From Xiphias gladius (taxonomy: Eukaryota > Chordata > Actinopteri > Istiophoriformes > Xiphiidae): a stretch of 64,000 bases of DNA. The stretch covers positions 19,245,329-19,309,328 of the forward strand of contig NC_053418.1 in NCBI RefSeq assembly GCF_016859285.1, given 5' to 3'. Under the pieces are notes generated by a model. It was given only the letters and a program-made list of their open reading frames with translations. It did no database searches and was not told the DNA's origin. How positions within the stretch are numbered: the stretch's first letter is position 1; every line of letters starts with the position of its first letter. Positions 1 to 12,692 of the stretch are shown here, one piece after another. Made by a program: the position numbers and the translations under genes.

Positions 1-309
1 AAGAATAACATTACCTTTAGAGGTGGACAAATTATACAATATTGTAAACTTTTTTTATCTATTGAAATGTTGGTAATTAATTATATAACTATGCATTCTA
101 CTGAAATTATTGAGCAGCAGTAAAAGCAGCTGTTCAGACAATTTTGCAGGTGAGCTTCTAAAATAATTTCAGAGCCCAATCAGCTTCTAGTGTGTATAGA
201 AATACACAAGTGTAAATATAAATATGTATAGTCAATATATAATTGTTAACTGATCCATGTCTGTCTATTATGCTGAAGATCCTGGCGAAACAGGAAGTGT
301 GTATCCTAC

Positions 310-372
310 CTTGATCTCTGTGCACAGCGGGGTCAGAACTCTTCTGTTGTGAGATTTCCTCGTCATTTTCCT
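310..372 (-). CDS. candidate internal exon, gene unknown
   Basis: This 63-nt stretch has the structure of an internal exon on the minus strand. A long pyrimidine-rich tract ends in CCTCCAG just before it, and AAG|GTAGGA forms a good donor after it. Its length is a multiple of three and two of the three frames are open. One frame reads ENDEEISQQKSSDPAVHRDQ and another RKMTRKSHNRRVLTPLCTEI. I recognise neither. In mammals the next gene beyond CEMIP2 on this side is TRPM3, on the same strand, so an early or alternative trpm3 exon is possible, but the peptide does not match TRPM3 sequence I remember. It could also be an exon of a noncoding transcript or chance splice signals. Confidence 0.35.
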
Positions 373-1078
373 CTGGAGGACAAAATCAGAGAGAGACACA
401 GAGAGACAGTGAAGAAAGTAAGAAAATATCTGTTCTTCATAATGATATGAGTAGCTATCTCATCAGAAAGTGGTTAAATTAATTAAAAGTTAAAGTAAAT
501 TAATAAAAAAGTTTTATTCTAATTTCAGAATTCCTTACATTTGTGGCATTACTAACATAATACTAGTAATATCAACATTATTAAAGTGTATGAACCTTTA
601 AATTTGCATTTTTCTGCCACAGACATGACTTTTTCCAAACTGCAATCGATTAGTTCTTCATGTACTTATTATACAAAGGATCCGTTGATTTTACTGCCTT
701 TATACTGTAAACATGATGCAATGTGGTGAAAACATGCACACTGGACATGGCTGCATAAGACGACTCTTGGTATACAGTTACACTGAGCTTACACATTCCT
801 TCCGATCTATCCCTTCAAGATCCCACAGCTATCTGATCACAGTTGTTTTATATTCACTGCATTTACTAAATTTACTAATTGGCTTTGTAAACAAAGTTAA
901 GGTCATGAAAATCAGTGTGATATGAAGTTATTGTTTCATACAGTTTTTTTAAGACTAAGGTGAAGGTCAGTTTTGTTGGTCTGTTAGTTGCCAGCTTTAA
1001 ATTTGTCAAATTTTAAAATAAAAATTTAAAAAAAAACAGTGTTTTTCTCAAAGGGCATCAGATGAAAAAAGTACAAAA

Positions 1079-1146
1079 AGGGATTGGCTCCAGCCCCCCC
1101 ACAACCCTCAAAGGATAAACGGTATAGCTAATGGATGGATGGATAA
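1079..1146 (+). mobile_element. 3' tail of a fish LINE/SINE-type repeat
   Basis: The sequence runs GGATTGGCTCCAGCC, a C-run, AACCCTCAAAGGATAAACGGTATAG and then an (ATGG)n tail. This is the familiar 3' end of a very common teleost retroposon family, which I associate with the L2/Maui clade from memory. Only about 70 nt of the tail is recognisable; the upstream part is truncated or too diverged to identify. The copy is non-coding and inactive. Confidence 0.6.
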
Positions 1147-2873
1147 CACAAGGACGGCCTCCTTGTGTTTTCTTTCTGCAGAATATGGATTTAATTGTTA
1201 AAAAGGCTAAGTGTTACAAGTAGTATTGCAAGTATTATAAACAAACAATAAATGTCTTTATTAAAAAAAAATAAATAGAGAATTTCACCACTGTCATGAC
1301 CAGATGTTAAGGTTGCAAAGGACCAAAAATCTGAGAAAATGAGATGAAAGTCTTAGGTGTGCAAAGATTTACTCCCCCATCTTTATTATTTACAGCTGAT
1401 TTTTATCCATTTCTGTTGTACTGGTAATCGGATTACTGCTGCTTTAGGGCTCTTTTCTCATCCTTATTCTGAACAGATATACACCGTATATAGTCTCTGT
1501 TCAGAGTGGGGATCCTTAAAATTGGATCCATCCAGGAGCTCCACACTAATACCAAATAATAGTTTTAATGGCAGGAGGCAGGTGTGACAGACTTCAGCAC
1601 AGTTCAGCTCTCACCCTTCTCTCCCGTTGCCTACACAAGATTTGACCATCAACTTCTCGATCTTCATTACAGCCAGTTAGACTTGAGCAAGCTGAGCTGT
1701 TTCTTGTTCTTTTGTCCGTATCTTTCTCCACCTACTCAGTATTTGCCCCGATCTGCAACAGTTCCCATTCCCCATCAACCATACCTTCCATCCGTTTTTT
1801 ATTTATTCAGCTGTGAGTGCTGCTGTGAGTCAGAGTCTGGCGTGTAGCCACCTCACTCAAATGAGCAAATCAATGTAGAAAACTGGTGAAATGAATTCAG
1901 TATGGCCTTGTCCTTGAACATGGAATGGTCTGTGACAAGAGGCTCATCCCAGTCTTTCCTCCCGAGCTGCTTTTATTTTTCCACAATTAGACATCACGAC
2001 CACCTCTTTTTTTCACTTTACTAAACATTTGTGTAAAGACAAAATACATATCTCTCTTCTCTCATCTCCCCTTATTCTCATACCCTTTCCTCCCTTGACC
2101 CAAACCAGCTGGATCATGTGGTGAAAATTAGGGACAGTAATTCACAATACGGCATTTTCACAAATATGTAATTAATATACTTGCAAATTCTATATCAAAT
2201 AGAAAGGAGATTTACTCCAAACGTGGGCTGCCATGTTTACCCCATCGATAATTAGCCTGTCTCCTCTCATATCCTAACACTAATTACTGCTTCCTCTCTC
2301 TGTGCGACAGAAAGGTTGGGGATGCATTTTTAAGCAGGCTAATGCCATCAATAATTCACGCATAGCATCCACAGACAATATGTGTGTTTCTCTTTGCCAG
2401 AATTGGTGGATTTCTCTCAAGTACACTTGCTTTTTGTATCAGATATATATTTACAGATAATACTCTAGCGGAGCATTATTGGCCAGAGAGAAAGAGATCT
2501 ACAAAATCAGCACTGCAGCTGTAATATGTACTGTCCGAGTTATCATTTGTGAGCATCCTGCAACAGAGGTACTACTACAAAAATCAATAAACCTACCCAA
2601 AAAAAGACACGATAAGATTAGAACCATATTCTCTCTTCTTCCTTTCTGCAGCTGTCTGTAAACTCAGCTGGGGAAGACTCAACTAGCTGTCAAGCTGTAA
2701 TAGTGGATGAGCCAAAAGCAAGTCAGCCTCCTGTAGAGAAGTGTCACCAAAGCTGTCCATACCGCCGCTGAAACTCCTACACATTTCACAGGCTGTTTGA
2801 CAACAGTCTAAATGACGACCAGCAAACCCATGATATTCTCAATATGCTCAGAAAATTACGCATTTGTAATTTT

Positions 2874-2875
<2 letters not shown>

Positions 2876-2916
<41 letters not shown>
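2876..2916. repeat. (TG)n microsatellite
   Basis: About 17 uninterrupted TG units, then a short ATGTGTG extension. Intergenic. The small open frame through it is a repeat artefact. Confidence 0.95.
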
Positions 2917-2917
<1 letters not shown>

Positions 2918-4907
2918 GGTTTGAAGATTCACAGGTGCTGGCTTTCTGTCCAAGCAAAACATACACTAATGAGGGACAGCTCATCTGTGTCAGCCAAAGA
3001 CTGCTTTGGAGACAAGTCACTAATCACTGAATCATGAAGAAGAGACTAAATCATGTGCACGCTCAGACATAGACACAAAATGACCAAATCTCCAGTCACT
3101 TTTGCATCATGGAGATAAAGCTCTGAGAAAAGAAAGACTTAAAATTGTACAAAACTATGCCGTGGCTTTAGTTATCAGAGTGGCAGGGAATTCTGTCATG
3201 TTGTAGTTGAGGCTTTATAGGCGTGAAGCAGAAAACTAAACATCGCATAGGACAGATGATTACATTATTCTGCTCTCAATCTCTCCAAGAAAAGCAAATT
3301 TAAATATTTAAGGAAAGACAAAGCAAAAAAAAAAGGGATATCTCTGATTAGGGGACAGAGAACCCCTCAAAGGTTTGTCATCGAACAATCGGCCAAATCC
3401 ATGTTTTATCAGACTAACAGAGAGCAACCTACTGTGGATGATTTATACATAGAGAGCATATGGTTGCTTCAGAGTCCAATGGCAAACAGATGGAGGGGCA
3501 AAGCAAGAAAGAGAGGGAATATAGGGAGATGACTATCATTTATTTAGCATACCAGCAGCCGACCATTTCGCAGAATTGATCTGTTACTACAGCTTACATA
3601 ATGCAATTTTTATCATCACCCAGTAAAATTCAACACATGAAGAAATCCCAGAACACATTGATCCCAAAAGTAACACTTCTGCTATTTGCCAAATCACTGC
3701 GTCCTTATTTCCACTACTTTTTCCCAACTATGATTTCATCAAACTTTCTGTGAATGTTTAAAATTGCCCTTATGATCAGCCTTTTTCTTACATTTTTATA
3801 CACTACGCCCAAGCTTCATCTTCCAGAGAGCATTCAAATCCAAAATGTTCCAAATGTCTTACCACTCTGAAAGTCGCTGAGTCTCCTTTGGGAATCGCTT
3901 TCCTCCTCCCGCCCTTACTTCAATTGAGTTTTGAACTTCTGAGTCTTCTGCTGAGCAAACCTCACTCTTCCCTTTAAAGACAGAAAGGTGTAAAGCTGGG
4001 TAATTTCACATACAGATGAGGACAGGGGGAAAAAAGCCAGATGATTGGAAGGAGAGAAATGGTAGCTGAGAGAAGATGGCTGGCTCCAGGAGTCAGAAGC
4101 CACAGGTGGGCAAGACGTCCCTCTGCTAGTCAAGGCGTGTTGTAAGACAGGGCATGACGCAGTCAGTGTATGTGTGCATGTGTGTGTTTGTGTGTGTGAC
4201 ACTGTCAGTCTCTATTAAAACACATCTATAGGTCCAGGACAAACACTGGGCTGAAGACAAGAATTCCAGATATTCCACAATCATCTCGTTACAGCCTCAA
4301 CGCCAAAACCAGCCAAACCTTCCTCCAGTTATTAGCATTACAGGCATTGTAATAATCTAAAACTCTGATCTCACACTCTGATTTGGTTTGCTGATTTGCT
4401 TAAGTGCTTATTATGGCAAGCCTTGTCTGTGTTTGAGCCTGAAAAGTGAGAAAGAGGAAGGAGATGAAGATTAAGAGGTGGTCTTCTTCTGTTGCACCTC
4501 TATGCAAAACATCTCTCATCTGGCAGCCATGAAGATTAAATAAATGTCCAAGGTGATGAAGATGTCCTTGTTACTCCAATGACGTGGCATGTCTCCTCAG
4601 CTCTTCCTCATTGGATGATCAGTCTGTGCCTTGTTTCCTGTAATGAGCTGGCAAGGCCTCATGTTTCAGCAGAGGTGAGTGAAGGAGAATGAAAATGGGG
4701 GTGATAAGGAGGACCTGTTTCTGCAGATCTGGCCACTGTCTGGGTCTGATGAGCATCTAGCAGGTGGAACGTCATCAACAAAAGCACCTGAGACACAGTT
4801 ACTGTGAGGGGCTGCGGGGTGGGAGACTCAGTGTGGCTGTCACCCCAGTGATCCAGACCCTTTGAGCATCTCACCAGGGCAGGTTGCTAGGTGAGGCTGT
4901 TATGATG

Positions 4908-4973
4908 CCCCCCCCCCACACACACACACACACGCACGCACACACACACACACACACACACGCACGCACACAT
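4908..4973. repeat. C-run followed by compound (CA)n/(CG CA)n microsatellite
   Basis: A run of about ten C residues leads into CA dinucleotides interrupted by CGCACG units. Intergenic. Confidence 0.93.
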
Positions 4974-7900
4974 GACTACACACACAGTGCACAGTTTGAA
5001 GGGAGCAAAGTTAATGATAGCAAATAAAGAAAAGTAAACAGCGGGTGGCTAACAAGTGCTAATTTAGTTCGGCACTCTGCTATGAATTAATGAAGAGATC
5101 ACTCAGATGCCACAGCAACAGAGGGGAGGAGTTGTCTTGTGGGACGATAGTGAGGGGCCCCTGTCAAGCTGCTGATCATTTTAGGGCCCTGATATGCCTC
5201 TTTGTTGTCTGGAAACATGAGCATGACATAACATCTCACTTGACTCCCTGGTATCCATCCATAATAAATAAGTTAAAAATATTTTCTCTCACTCTTCAAT
5301 ATCTTTCTGCCTTGGACTTTTTTTTTATCCCAGTTTATTTAAATGTTTCTCTTTTTTCCTCCTCTTTGCAATAATTTGCCTTATGATCCCCCGATACTCT
5401 TCTTCCTTCACTTTGTCCCTTCTCCTGTCATGGCCTGTCTGCGCCTATGCAGTGGTGAGATCATAAAATGGCTCGTCCAATCCCGGCCTGTCACATCAGG
5501 TACAAACTGGTACTGATCAAGGTCACATTCATTTCCACACCGCTCCATCATGCAACCTTGCACACCTGCTGCACACACACACACATACAAATACATACAC
5601 GCCATAAACGTAAGTTTCCTCAAGCTTTACACTCTTAAATAAACCTCAAAACATACCACACAAATCACAGAAGAGAGACAGGTCTTAGAAAAGAGTGCGT
5701 GAACAAGAAAAAACGATTAAAAGAGGCGTTGCATCTTTCACAATAGGTTCACATAATAGTGTAGGAATTAGTGATCAATTACCTGACTGTGAATAACAGT
5801 GAGTGGGTGGTTCTCTTCAACAAACTAGTTATTATAAATGTGGCGTGTAGTTCACAAATAACAAGAGAATCTACTGTGGGAAAAGGAGCTGGATGATGAG
5901 AAAGAGGTTGTGAAGGAGGATGATGAGCAGTGTGGATGGTAAAGTGAAGGAATAGAGAGGACACAGAAACAACTCACACAAGGCAAGACAGTTGACAAAA
6001 CACACCTCAGCTGACAAGTCTTTCCATATCATTGTGGTTTTAATAGGTGTTTATTTCGTTTAGGGTTTCATATGTGATCGAAGGACAAGGACGTTACAGA
6101 AAATGAACCAACACTGTGCAGAACAGAAACAGAAAAAAAATAAAGCCTCTCTCTTTGTCTCACATAAGGACACACAAAATCTACATCTAATCAGACAATG
6201 TAGTGGTGCTTTTGGGTCTGGCTGATGGCACAGCTTTCCCTCCACGACACAGAAATCATACAGTTAGCTGAGCTTGTGTCACATAGTGAGCCGGTGAAGT
6301 TGAAAAGGAGTAAAAAGGATTCTGGTAGTAACGGTAGGAATTTGTATGTATTTAGGCTGTCTTCTGGCCAACAGGCTAAGTGCTGAGCAAGCTGCACAGA
6401 GGATTTACCATGTGATCTCTCCACATTTGAGCCTGGGCCCCTGGGGGTTGACCAAAGTTGGTTTCAGCTTGGTTACAGGATCAGATGTATCAATGACAGC
6501 CTGGAGCAGTAGTTCTCAGCAGAGCAGCAGGCCCTGATGCTTAGTCAGTCACAGCAGACAGAAATCGGGTACTGTTTCTCTAGGCAACGGTGATTATCTC
6601 GGTTTGGTAACCACACTTCATGTCTCAACTTGATTTGTCTGAACAGGAAAATTGGTTTCACAGCAAGAATTAGTTTAGTTGGTGATTGAAGCTGGCAGCA
6701 CGATTGATGCCACCACTATTATCATTTTCATAGTAATCACCATCATCATGATAGCCACGACACTAATGATCTCATATTTCATTTTGATAAGAGCAGAGTT
6801 TGTTAAAACCAATAAATATGAGCTGTAAAAGCTTTCAGTAAGTCCTTTAGCCGGAGATTCTGGAGATACTCTGGAGATTCTGTTGAAAGCAACACCTTTG
6901 AGCCTTAACAGCCTCCACATGTCACTTAAAAAGCCAAACAAAATGAACATTATAAGCAACCAAATTAAAGAATCTTTTAATGTTTGTCACACAAATGGAG
7001 CAATTTCATTTGGAGTTTTCTGTTTTATCAACCAAGCCATTCTAAGACCCAGTGCACTCACTGGAAGTTTGGCTTTAAAAATCTCCTGCTGAGTTTTAGC
7101 ATTTAAACATCTCACGGCCCCTTCGAGTCCCCAAACACAATATGTAGCCACATATTAACTGAGTGAATGATTAAAATACAGAATAAGCACTTTTGACAAT
7201 AAATAACTGCATCATAATCCTTTTTTTATTGCATTTCTCTGGGCCTGATTAGCCAGTATCATGCTGTGTGGAAAGTACTTGGCATATTTTCTAGTAATAG
7301 CTCTGACTGGGACAAGTCTATAACTGTCACACTCATACCTCTTCATCTGCAGGTAGATAAGGTTAATTCACTGTCTAATGGGCAAGGGAACTGATGAACC
7401 ATTTGATGTTAAAGGGTAATTGACTATGTCTGAGTAGTGTTGTGTGTGAGGGGAGATCAGGAGATTGTGTGTGTGTGTGGTGGAGGGAGTATCACTCTCA
7501 GAAACACAGATGTGTCAACATGCTGTCAGAAAAGATTACGGACATCATTAAAATATTCCCTCTGTGACCTTAAAGTCATCCCGCCCACCTCACCCCCCAC
7601 GGACGCTGTTGTGGTCAGTTTATATACTGCCTGCACTGCTACACACAGTCGAATGTTGGAGGGATCCAAACACAAAGTGTATTTAGCTTTCTCCACCAGC
7701 TGTGTATTGGAGGATTATGCTACATCTTGTCTCATCAGGTCCCTGAAAACCCATTATAGTTGTGTGACAGTGTATGAACCTCTTCCTCATGTGGTCACAG
7801 GTTGCCCTGTGTGATGACCCTGCGCAGAGTGGAAACTGAGGCCGGACATGTAATCAAAAGCTCCCACTGACCGCGACCTGCGTGTCTTTGCGTGCCGCTG

Positions 7901-10900
7901 TTACTGTGACATTAAGCAGACAGGAGATTTACATTACTCCTCAGGGCAGCAAGGACACCGGGAGTGGGGCTGTCATGGAAACAGACCCCTACATGGCTGT
8001 CAGAATTGGTTAATTATTCAGGACCACCGTCACTGAGCATCAGCGGGGAATCCACTGGAACCACTCAACTGACCGAATGATGAAATTAAAAAAAAAAAAA
8101 AACTTACCTTGACTATACTAAACTGTTGGGCCAAAGCTCCTGGGTGGACTCGGCTAATGAGTATTCTCTGCTCTGCACACACATTTCATTTCTATGCAAA
8201 CATGCACACACCAGTAACCCACTAATCTAAGGACGGCAGGGAGCTATTCTTTCAAATATCAGTGGTCGTGTCAGTTATTGCTACAGATTTATATGGCTCT
8301 GAATATAAATCTGCTCCGGCCTTTTAAGGGCCATGTACATGTTCTTACTGCATATTTAGTCAAAGTTTAGTTAAGATCAGAATCTGATTTATTTGCATTT
8401 GTTTTAATACACATCTTGATGCTAGAGAAATGTATAGTTTCAAAGGAAACAGCAAAATATCATTTGCAGTTACAACAAAACACAGCTACAAACCAAACCA
8501 AACAGTCAAAGCAAGAGAGCCAAACCCAGATAAAGCTAACTGGTTAGATGGCTAAAGCTAAATATACTTATGTTTCTCCCTAGCTGTTTCCTGTGATTTA
8601 AATATAAGGTAATGTAATTTGTCATCCCACATAAATAAGTTATTAGCCGGTTATAATGGATAAAAACAACCAAACTTAACACGAGACATGCTGAAACTAG
8701 TCTAGCTTAGCAGAGTAGCATTGACTGCCATTTCACCTTCTAGAGGAGTTCACGATCAGGTGCGGTGAAGCTACTTTTAAATCACATATTTAAATGTATT
8801 CTATTGCAAATTCATTTAGTATACTAAGTTCAATGTGACTACCAGCAAATGGAAGCTGAAAACCTAAAGGACAAATTTTGTATGTTGATACTGCGTTTTC
8901 CCCTCATATACTCCCACATTTTTTCCAAAGGCAGAGTGCAACTTTTAGGTTTTAAATATGGTCTATGTCAATGATTGCCAATAACTGATTTTTCTTTTAC
9001 AATAATCAGTCTAAAAGACACAAAATTAAGGCATTACATTTTATACATCTGTTCCAGTTTATCCAGTGGCCCAAAAACTTTAACCCCTTTCTTCTCAACT
9101 TCAGCTTTTCTCTACTCATTTTCTCTGCCTTGGTAGGGGAGATTTTTCTCCTGTTTCCCTTTTTCTGCAGTTTCTTCTTCTTTGTCTCCTCTTTCTTATT
9201 TGAAATTCACAAGAAGGGTTGGAAAGAGTAGAAAAAAAACCCACAGGAAAGAAATCATACAGTGATGTGTTGCCATAGCTATACCCTTCTCATGAAAACA
9301 ATATACAAGATAATGCTAAAGGCTACCGCCCACACTCCGGCATATACGAGTCTCTACAGTGACATATTTTTAGCTTTGGCATTTCTGAAATTGTATTTGC
9401 ACAGTTCAAAAGCCTGAGTACTACATGATTAAAACTCAGCTGTAAAGAAGCTCAGTCCGTCCATGCAACATAGAAACAATCATCAAAGGATTAAAAAAAC
9501 AAAAAAAAAACAACAAAAAGACATAAAATATGAAATGTGGCAATAACAGATCTGATGGAAATATTCTCACTGCCCGCACTGACAATGTCTAAAAATGAAA
9601 TTTTGAATGTGTCCAGGCCAACCTAAAGCTAAGGATTCTACAGAGACAATTACTGAGAAACAATAAAAAAAAAAAAAAAAGAGGCAGTGTTATCCCACCA
9701 CTATGTGCTTTCTTTTCTTTTTTTTTGGTTTTCCCTAGGCTGTCAGAGGGAGCTGCTGTCCTTGTGCATCGTTTTGCCTGCAAAGTGCGTCACACCAATC
9801 TGTCCTCACTCGTCTCCAGAATGGTGTGAAGTGTGTGGAAGCACCCGGTCTTCATGGTCAGAGACCATTTTATGGACAAGAAAAATTCACTATCTGAGCC
9901 ATACGGTGGGCTGTGGTGTGTGAGGACTAAACTGTATTTCTTTAGGCAGCTACAGTTTTTATATCCTTTTCTTGTCAAGGAGTTCCCCACACACAAGCAC
10001 ACACAGAAACAAATCAGTCTCACTGGGATATCAACAGTAGGATCATGACAGTACAGGTTCATCTGATTTAAGAAGGCAGCTCCCTGAATCTATGTGAACT
10101 TTTATTTATCTGTTTACTGTGCATATGTGGCTGTTTGCTTTTAGCTCTAATGCTGACATTAGAACAAGTGGCCTCTTGTGGATGATGAATTCATCATTTT
10201 CTTACTGCACTCCATGACACCACATATTTTCTCAACATCTAATAGTTTGACATGTTCGATAGAAGATGTTAACTGTGATCTCCAGGGACTCATTAAAACT
10301 CTACCATATCCCTCTGGCCACTTCCCTCTGTGTTGGCAACTGATGGGTTGAAATGAACAGAGATGGTTATTTTCAGGCTACAGTTTGATGGTGATTTTGT
10401 TAGTTTACTTCAAGCTAGTCATATCATCGATGTGAAAATGGAGATTTGTGCCAAGACGAATTTCAAAGTGATAGCAGGACCTCCTCAAAAATACGAGGGT
10501 GCCCCCAAGTGGTGAAGTTGTATATTGGATCCAGAAAGCACATGATTATTAAGACTTATTTGCATTTGTTAGACCTATAACCCAGGAGAGGCCATTCTCT
10601 TCTAGCCACTGGTGTAAGAAAATAATGGAATATGATTTCATGACAAGGCATATATGTTTATTTAATTGGCAATTTCATAAAAAAAATGCTGAGTTTCCAT
10701 GTTGAAAGAACTGACTTAAATTCGTCAAAATGACTTAATTGACTAAAAAACAAAAACAACAGTAAATACACACTATTGAAAACCTGTTTCCCATTACATG
10801 TACAGTTTGAGTTAAACATTAAGCACCATATTTACAAAGCTCACTTCTAATTGAAAAAAAAAAAACTCTGGTTGTGCATCTTTAAAGCATCAATTGAACA

Positions 10901-11016
10901 AAAGGTAAGGGATGGAAACATCTTTCTCTCATTCTTTTGCTCTTTTTAACAGTAGAGTGGTTAAAAGGCAACAAGGTAACTGTCCTCTCTATATCTCACA
11001 TGGTCAGTCATATACT

Positions 11017-11018
<2 letters not shown>

Positions 11019-11104
<86 letters not shown>
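11019..11104. repeat. (CA)n microsatellite
   Basis: Nearly 40 CA units with a few CG substitutions at the right end. Open frames here are translated dinucleotide repeat (alternating Thr-His) and are not genes. Confidence 0.97.
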
Positions 11105-12012
11105 AACAGGTACTTGTTATTGCTCAGTGGGGGAGCCCTGCTCACATCCAAACACAGCAAAAAAGGTTATATACTGAAAGTCCCAACATAAAGCCTTATA
11201 CCTTAAAGCTGGTATATGATCTGTATGCATTTTGCTGCTCACTACTGTACAGTCAGGGTGCCATCTCTAAAAAAAAAAAAAGCACCCTGTAATGTATCTA
11301 AACACGGTTTGGCAACAATGAACGCTAAAAGATCATGAATGAGGCAGATGAAAGTTTAAACATTCAATCCTGTTTAAGAAAACAAAAATAAAAAGAAAAC
11401 TTACATAATATGTACATATATTTGTGCTGCACATGTGGCCAGTAATCGAGACACCATTACTGCAAAGCGATAAATAAAAGATATGAGCTAAAAGATCCAG
11501 TAAGTCCATGTAAGAATCCATTAAAAAGGTGCTTAAAGTCTTTAGTTGTAGAGCTGCACGATGATCAGAGGAGGTTTTCCAGTTAAAGATTCAGTTGTTA
11601 GAGACCTCAGCTACAAAGCTAAAAGATGTGTGAGAATGAATGGAAAGAGAGTAATGACCTATATAATAGTGAGTTATCTACTTAATGGCATTATCATATG
11701 TTAGAAAGGCAAGATAGCCAGATTAATTTTACTGCAAACTACTGTATGCCTATATGACTATTTAAATATTAATATGCATATGGCTTGTTATAACTTGCTT
11801 TTAAAATGTGTTTTGCATCAAATAATAACTAACACATCAAACCCACTGGCTCTTTTTTATTATATTACACGTTAATTTTTCCTTAATATAGCTGTTTAAT
11901 TTTCATATTGCAATGGCACTTATTTTTATCATTTCCTTCTGACCTGAGCACATCTAATCCATCTTTCATTGTCAGTTCAAATAGAACATGTCTCATTTCA
12001 GGGACAATGCAA

Positions 12013-12067
12013 TTTATTTTCATAATTTAGTCCTGGTCTGTGTGTATCTAATGCATTGTGTTTTATT
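12013..12067 (-). promoter_or_regulatory. cemip2: possible cemip2 polyadenylation signals
   Basis: Read on the minus strand, AATAAA hexamers lie at 12062-12067 and 12013-12018, about 430-480 nt past the cemip2 stop codon. The region is AT-rich, so such hexamers can occur by chance, and I cannot tell which one is used. Confidence 0.35.
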
Positions 12068-12492
12068 TTCACACTCAATCCAATTCATTCTGTTTTCATT
12101 TACTACATAATAAATAATAACATTGGTAGGTAGATGTTAAAGGTTGCTTTGGGTTTGTTTTTTTCTGTTGTCGAAGATAAACTATTGAGTTACAGTATCG
12201 CAAAGCTCCTTTTGATCACTTTGGCTGATAAGTTGTGTCTTTAAAAGAAAAGTGCATTGACTCTGCGGCCCCAAGGCATACTTGCACATACTTACGCACC
12301 CACACAAACTAATCACAAAAATACTCCCCCTCTTCATAATAAAATACCTTCTCTCCACTCTCCAATTGGTAAACATCTTGGCTATTGTTAATAAATTAAA
12401 TTCGGCAGTTCACATTCATCAGCTGGCTGTGTGTGTTTGTGTATCTGTGTGCAAGAGTGTTTTGGGTAGGTAAGTTGTATAGTTCACATTGG

Positions 12493-12692
12493 TCATTGTA
12501 GTCCCGTGGCTTTTTTGAGTAACTCCAGGTCTTTGCGCATTGGAGCTGCAGGTGGCGTACAGCCGTATGCCTCCAAACCCAGGGGTAAGTAGCGCTCCTG
12601 CAGCCTCAGGAAGTCCTCCCCCTGCCCGGCAAGTAGAGAAACCCACGAAGGGGGTGAAGAGCCACCCTGGAACCCCCAAAGTGCCAGACTCT
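12493..12692 (-). CDS. cemip2: cemip2 last coding exon
   Basis: Acceptor CTCACCACAG; the exon opens [17 protein letters not shown] and stops after KKATGLQ. Phase 1 carried in from the preceding exon (12888-12782) gives a complete frame. The alternative longer frame across the same bases is a shadow. The tail does not resemble the lysine-rich mammalian CEMIP2 C-terminus that I remember, although WGFQG matches the position of VGFKG in the second GG domain. Confidence 0.88.

Larger units (their letters stand above)
373..12492. other. intergenic region downstream of cemip2
   Basis: No exon with convincing homology was seen in this AT-rich stretch. The open frames in it are short, lack conserved motifs, and several are only translated CA/TG repeats. 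It holds the retroposon tail at 1079-1146, a cluster of TAATTA motifs around 2135-2360, microsatellites near 2876, 4917 and 11019, and a CTCF-like motif near 10497-10514. The last several hundred bases before the cemip2 stop should contain the cemip2 3' UTR, which is transcribed leftwards. Confidence 0.6.

Noticed and set aside
7437..7814. 125-residue plus-strand open frame
   Set aside because: It is intergenic, starts in a GTGTG-rich stretch and shows no recognisable family.
10912..11292. 126-residue open frame through the (CA)n repeat
   Set aside because: It is mostly alternating Thr-His translated from a microsatellite, with no homology or splice support. The same applies to frames over 13835-14180, 28027-28300, 34798-35125 and 41602-41909.
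1..12492. miR-204 (intronic to TRPM3 in vertebrates)
   Set aside because: I looked for its mature sequence on both strands because of the synteny and did not see it; it would lie deeper inside trpm3.
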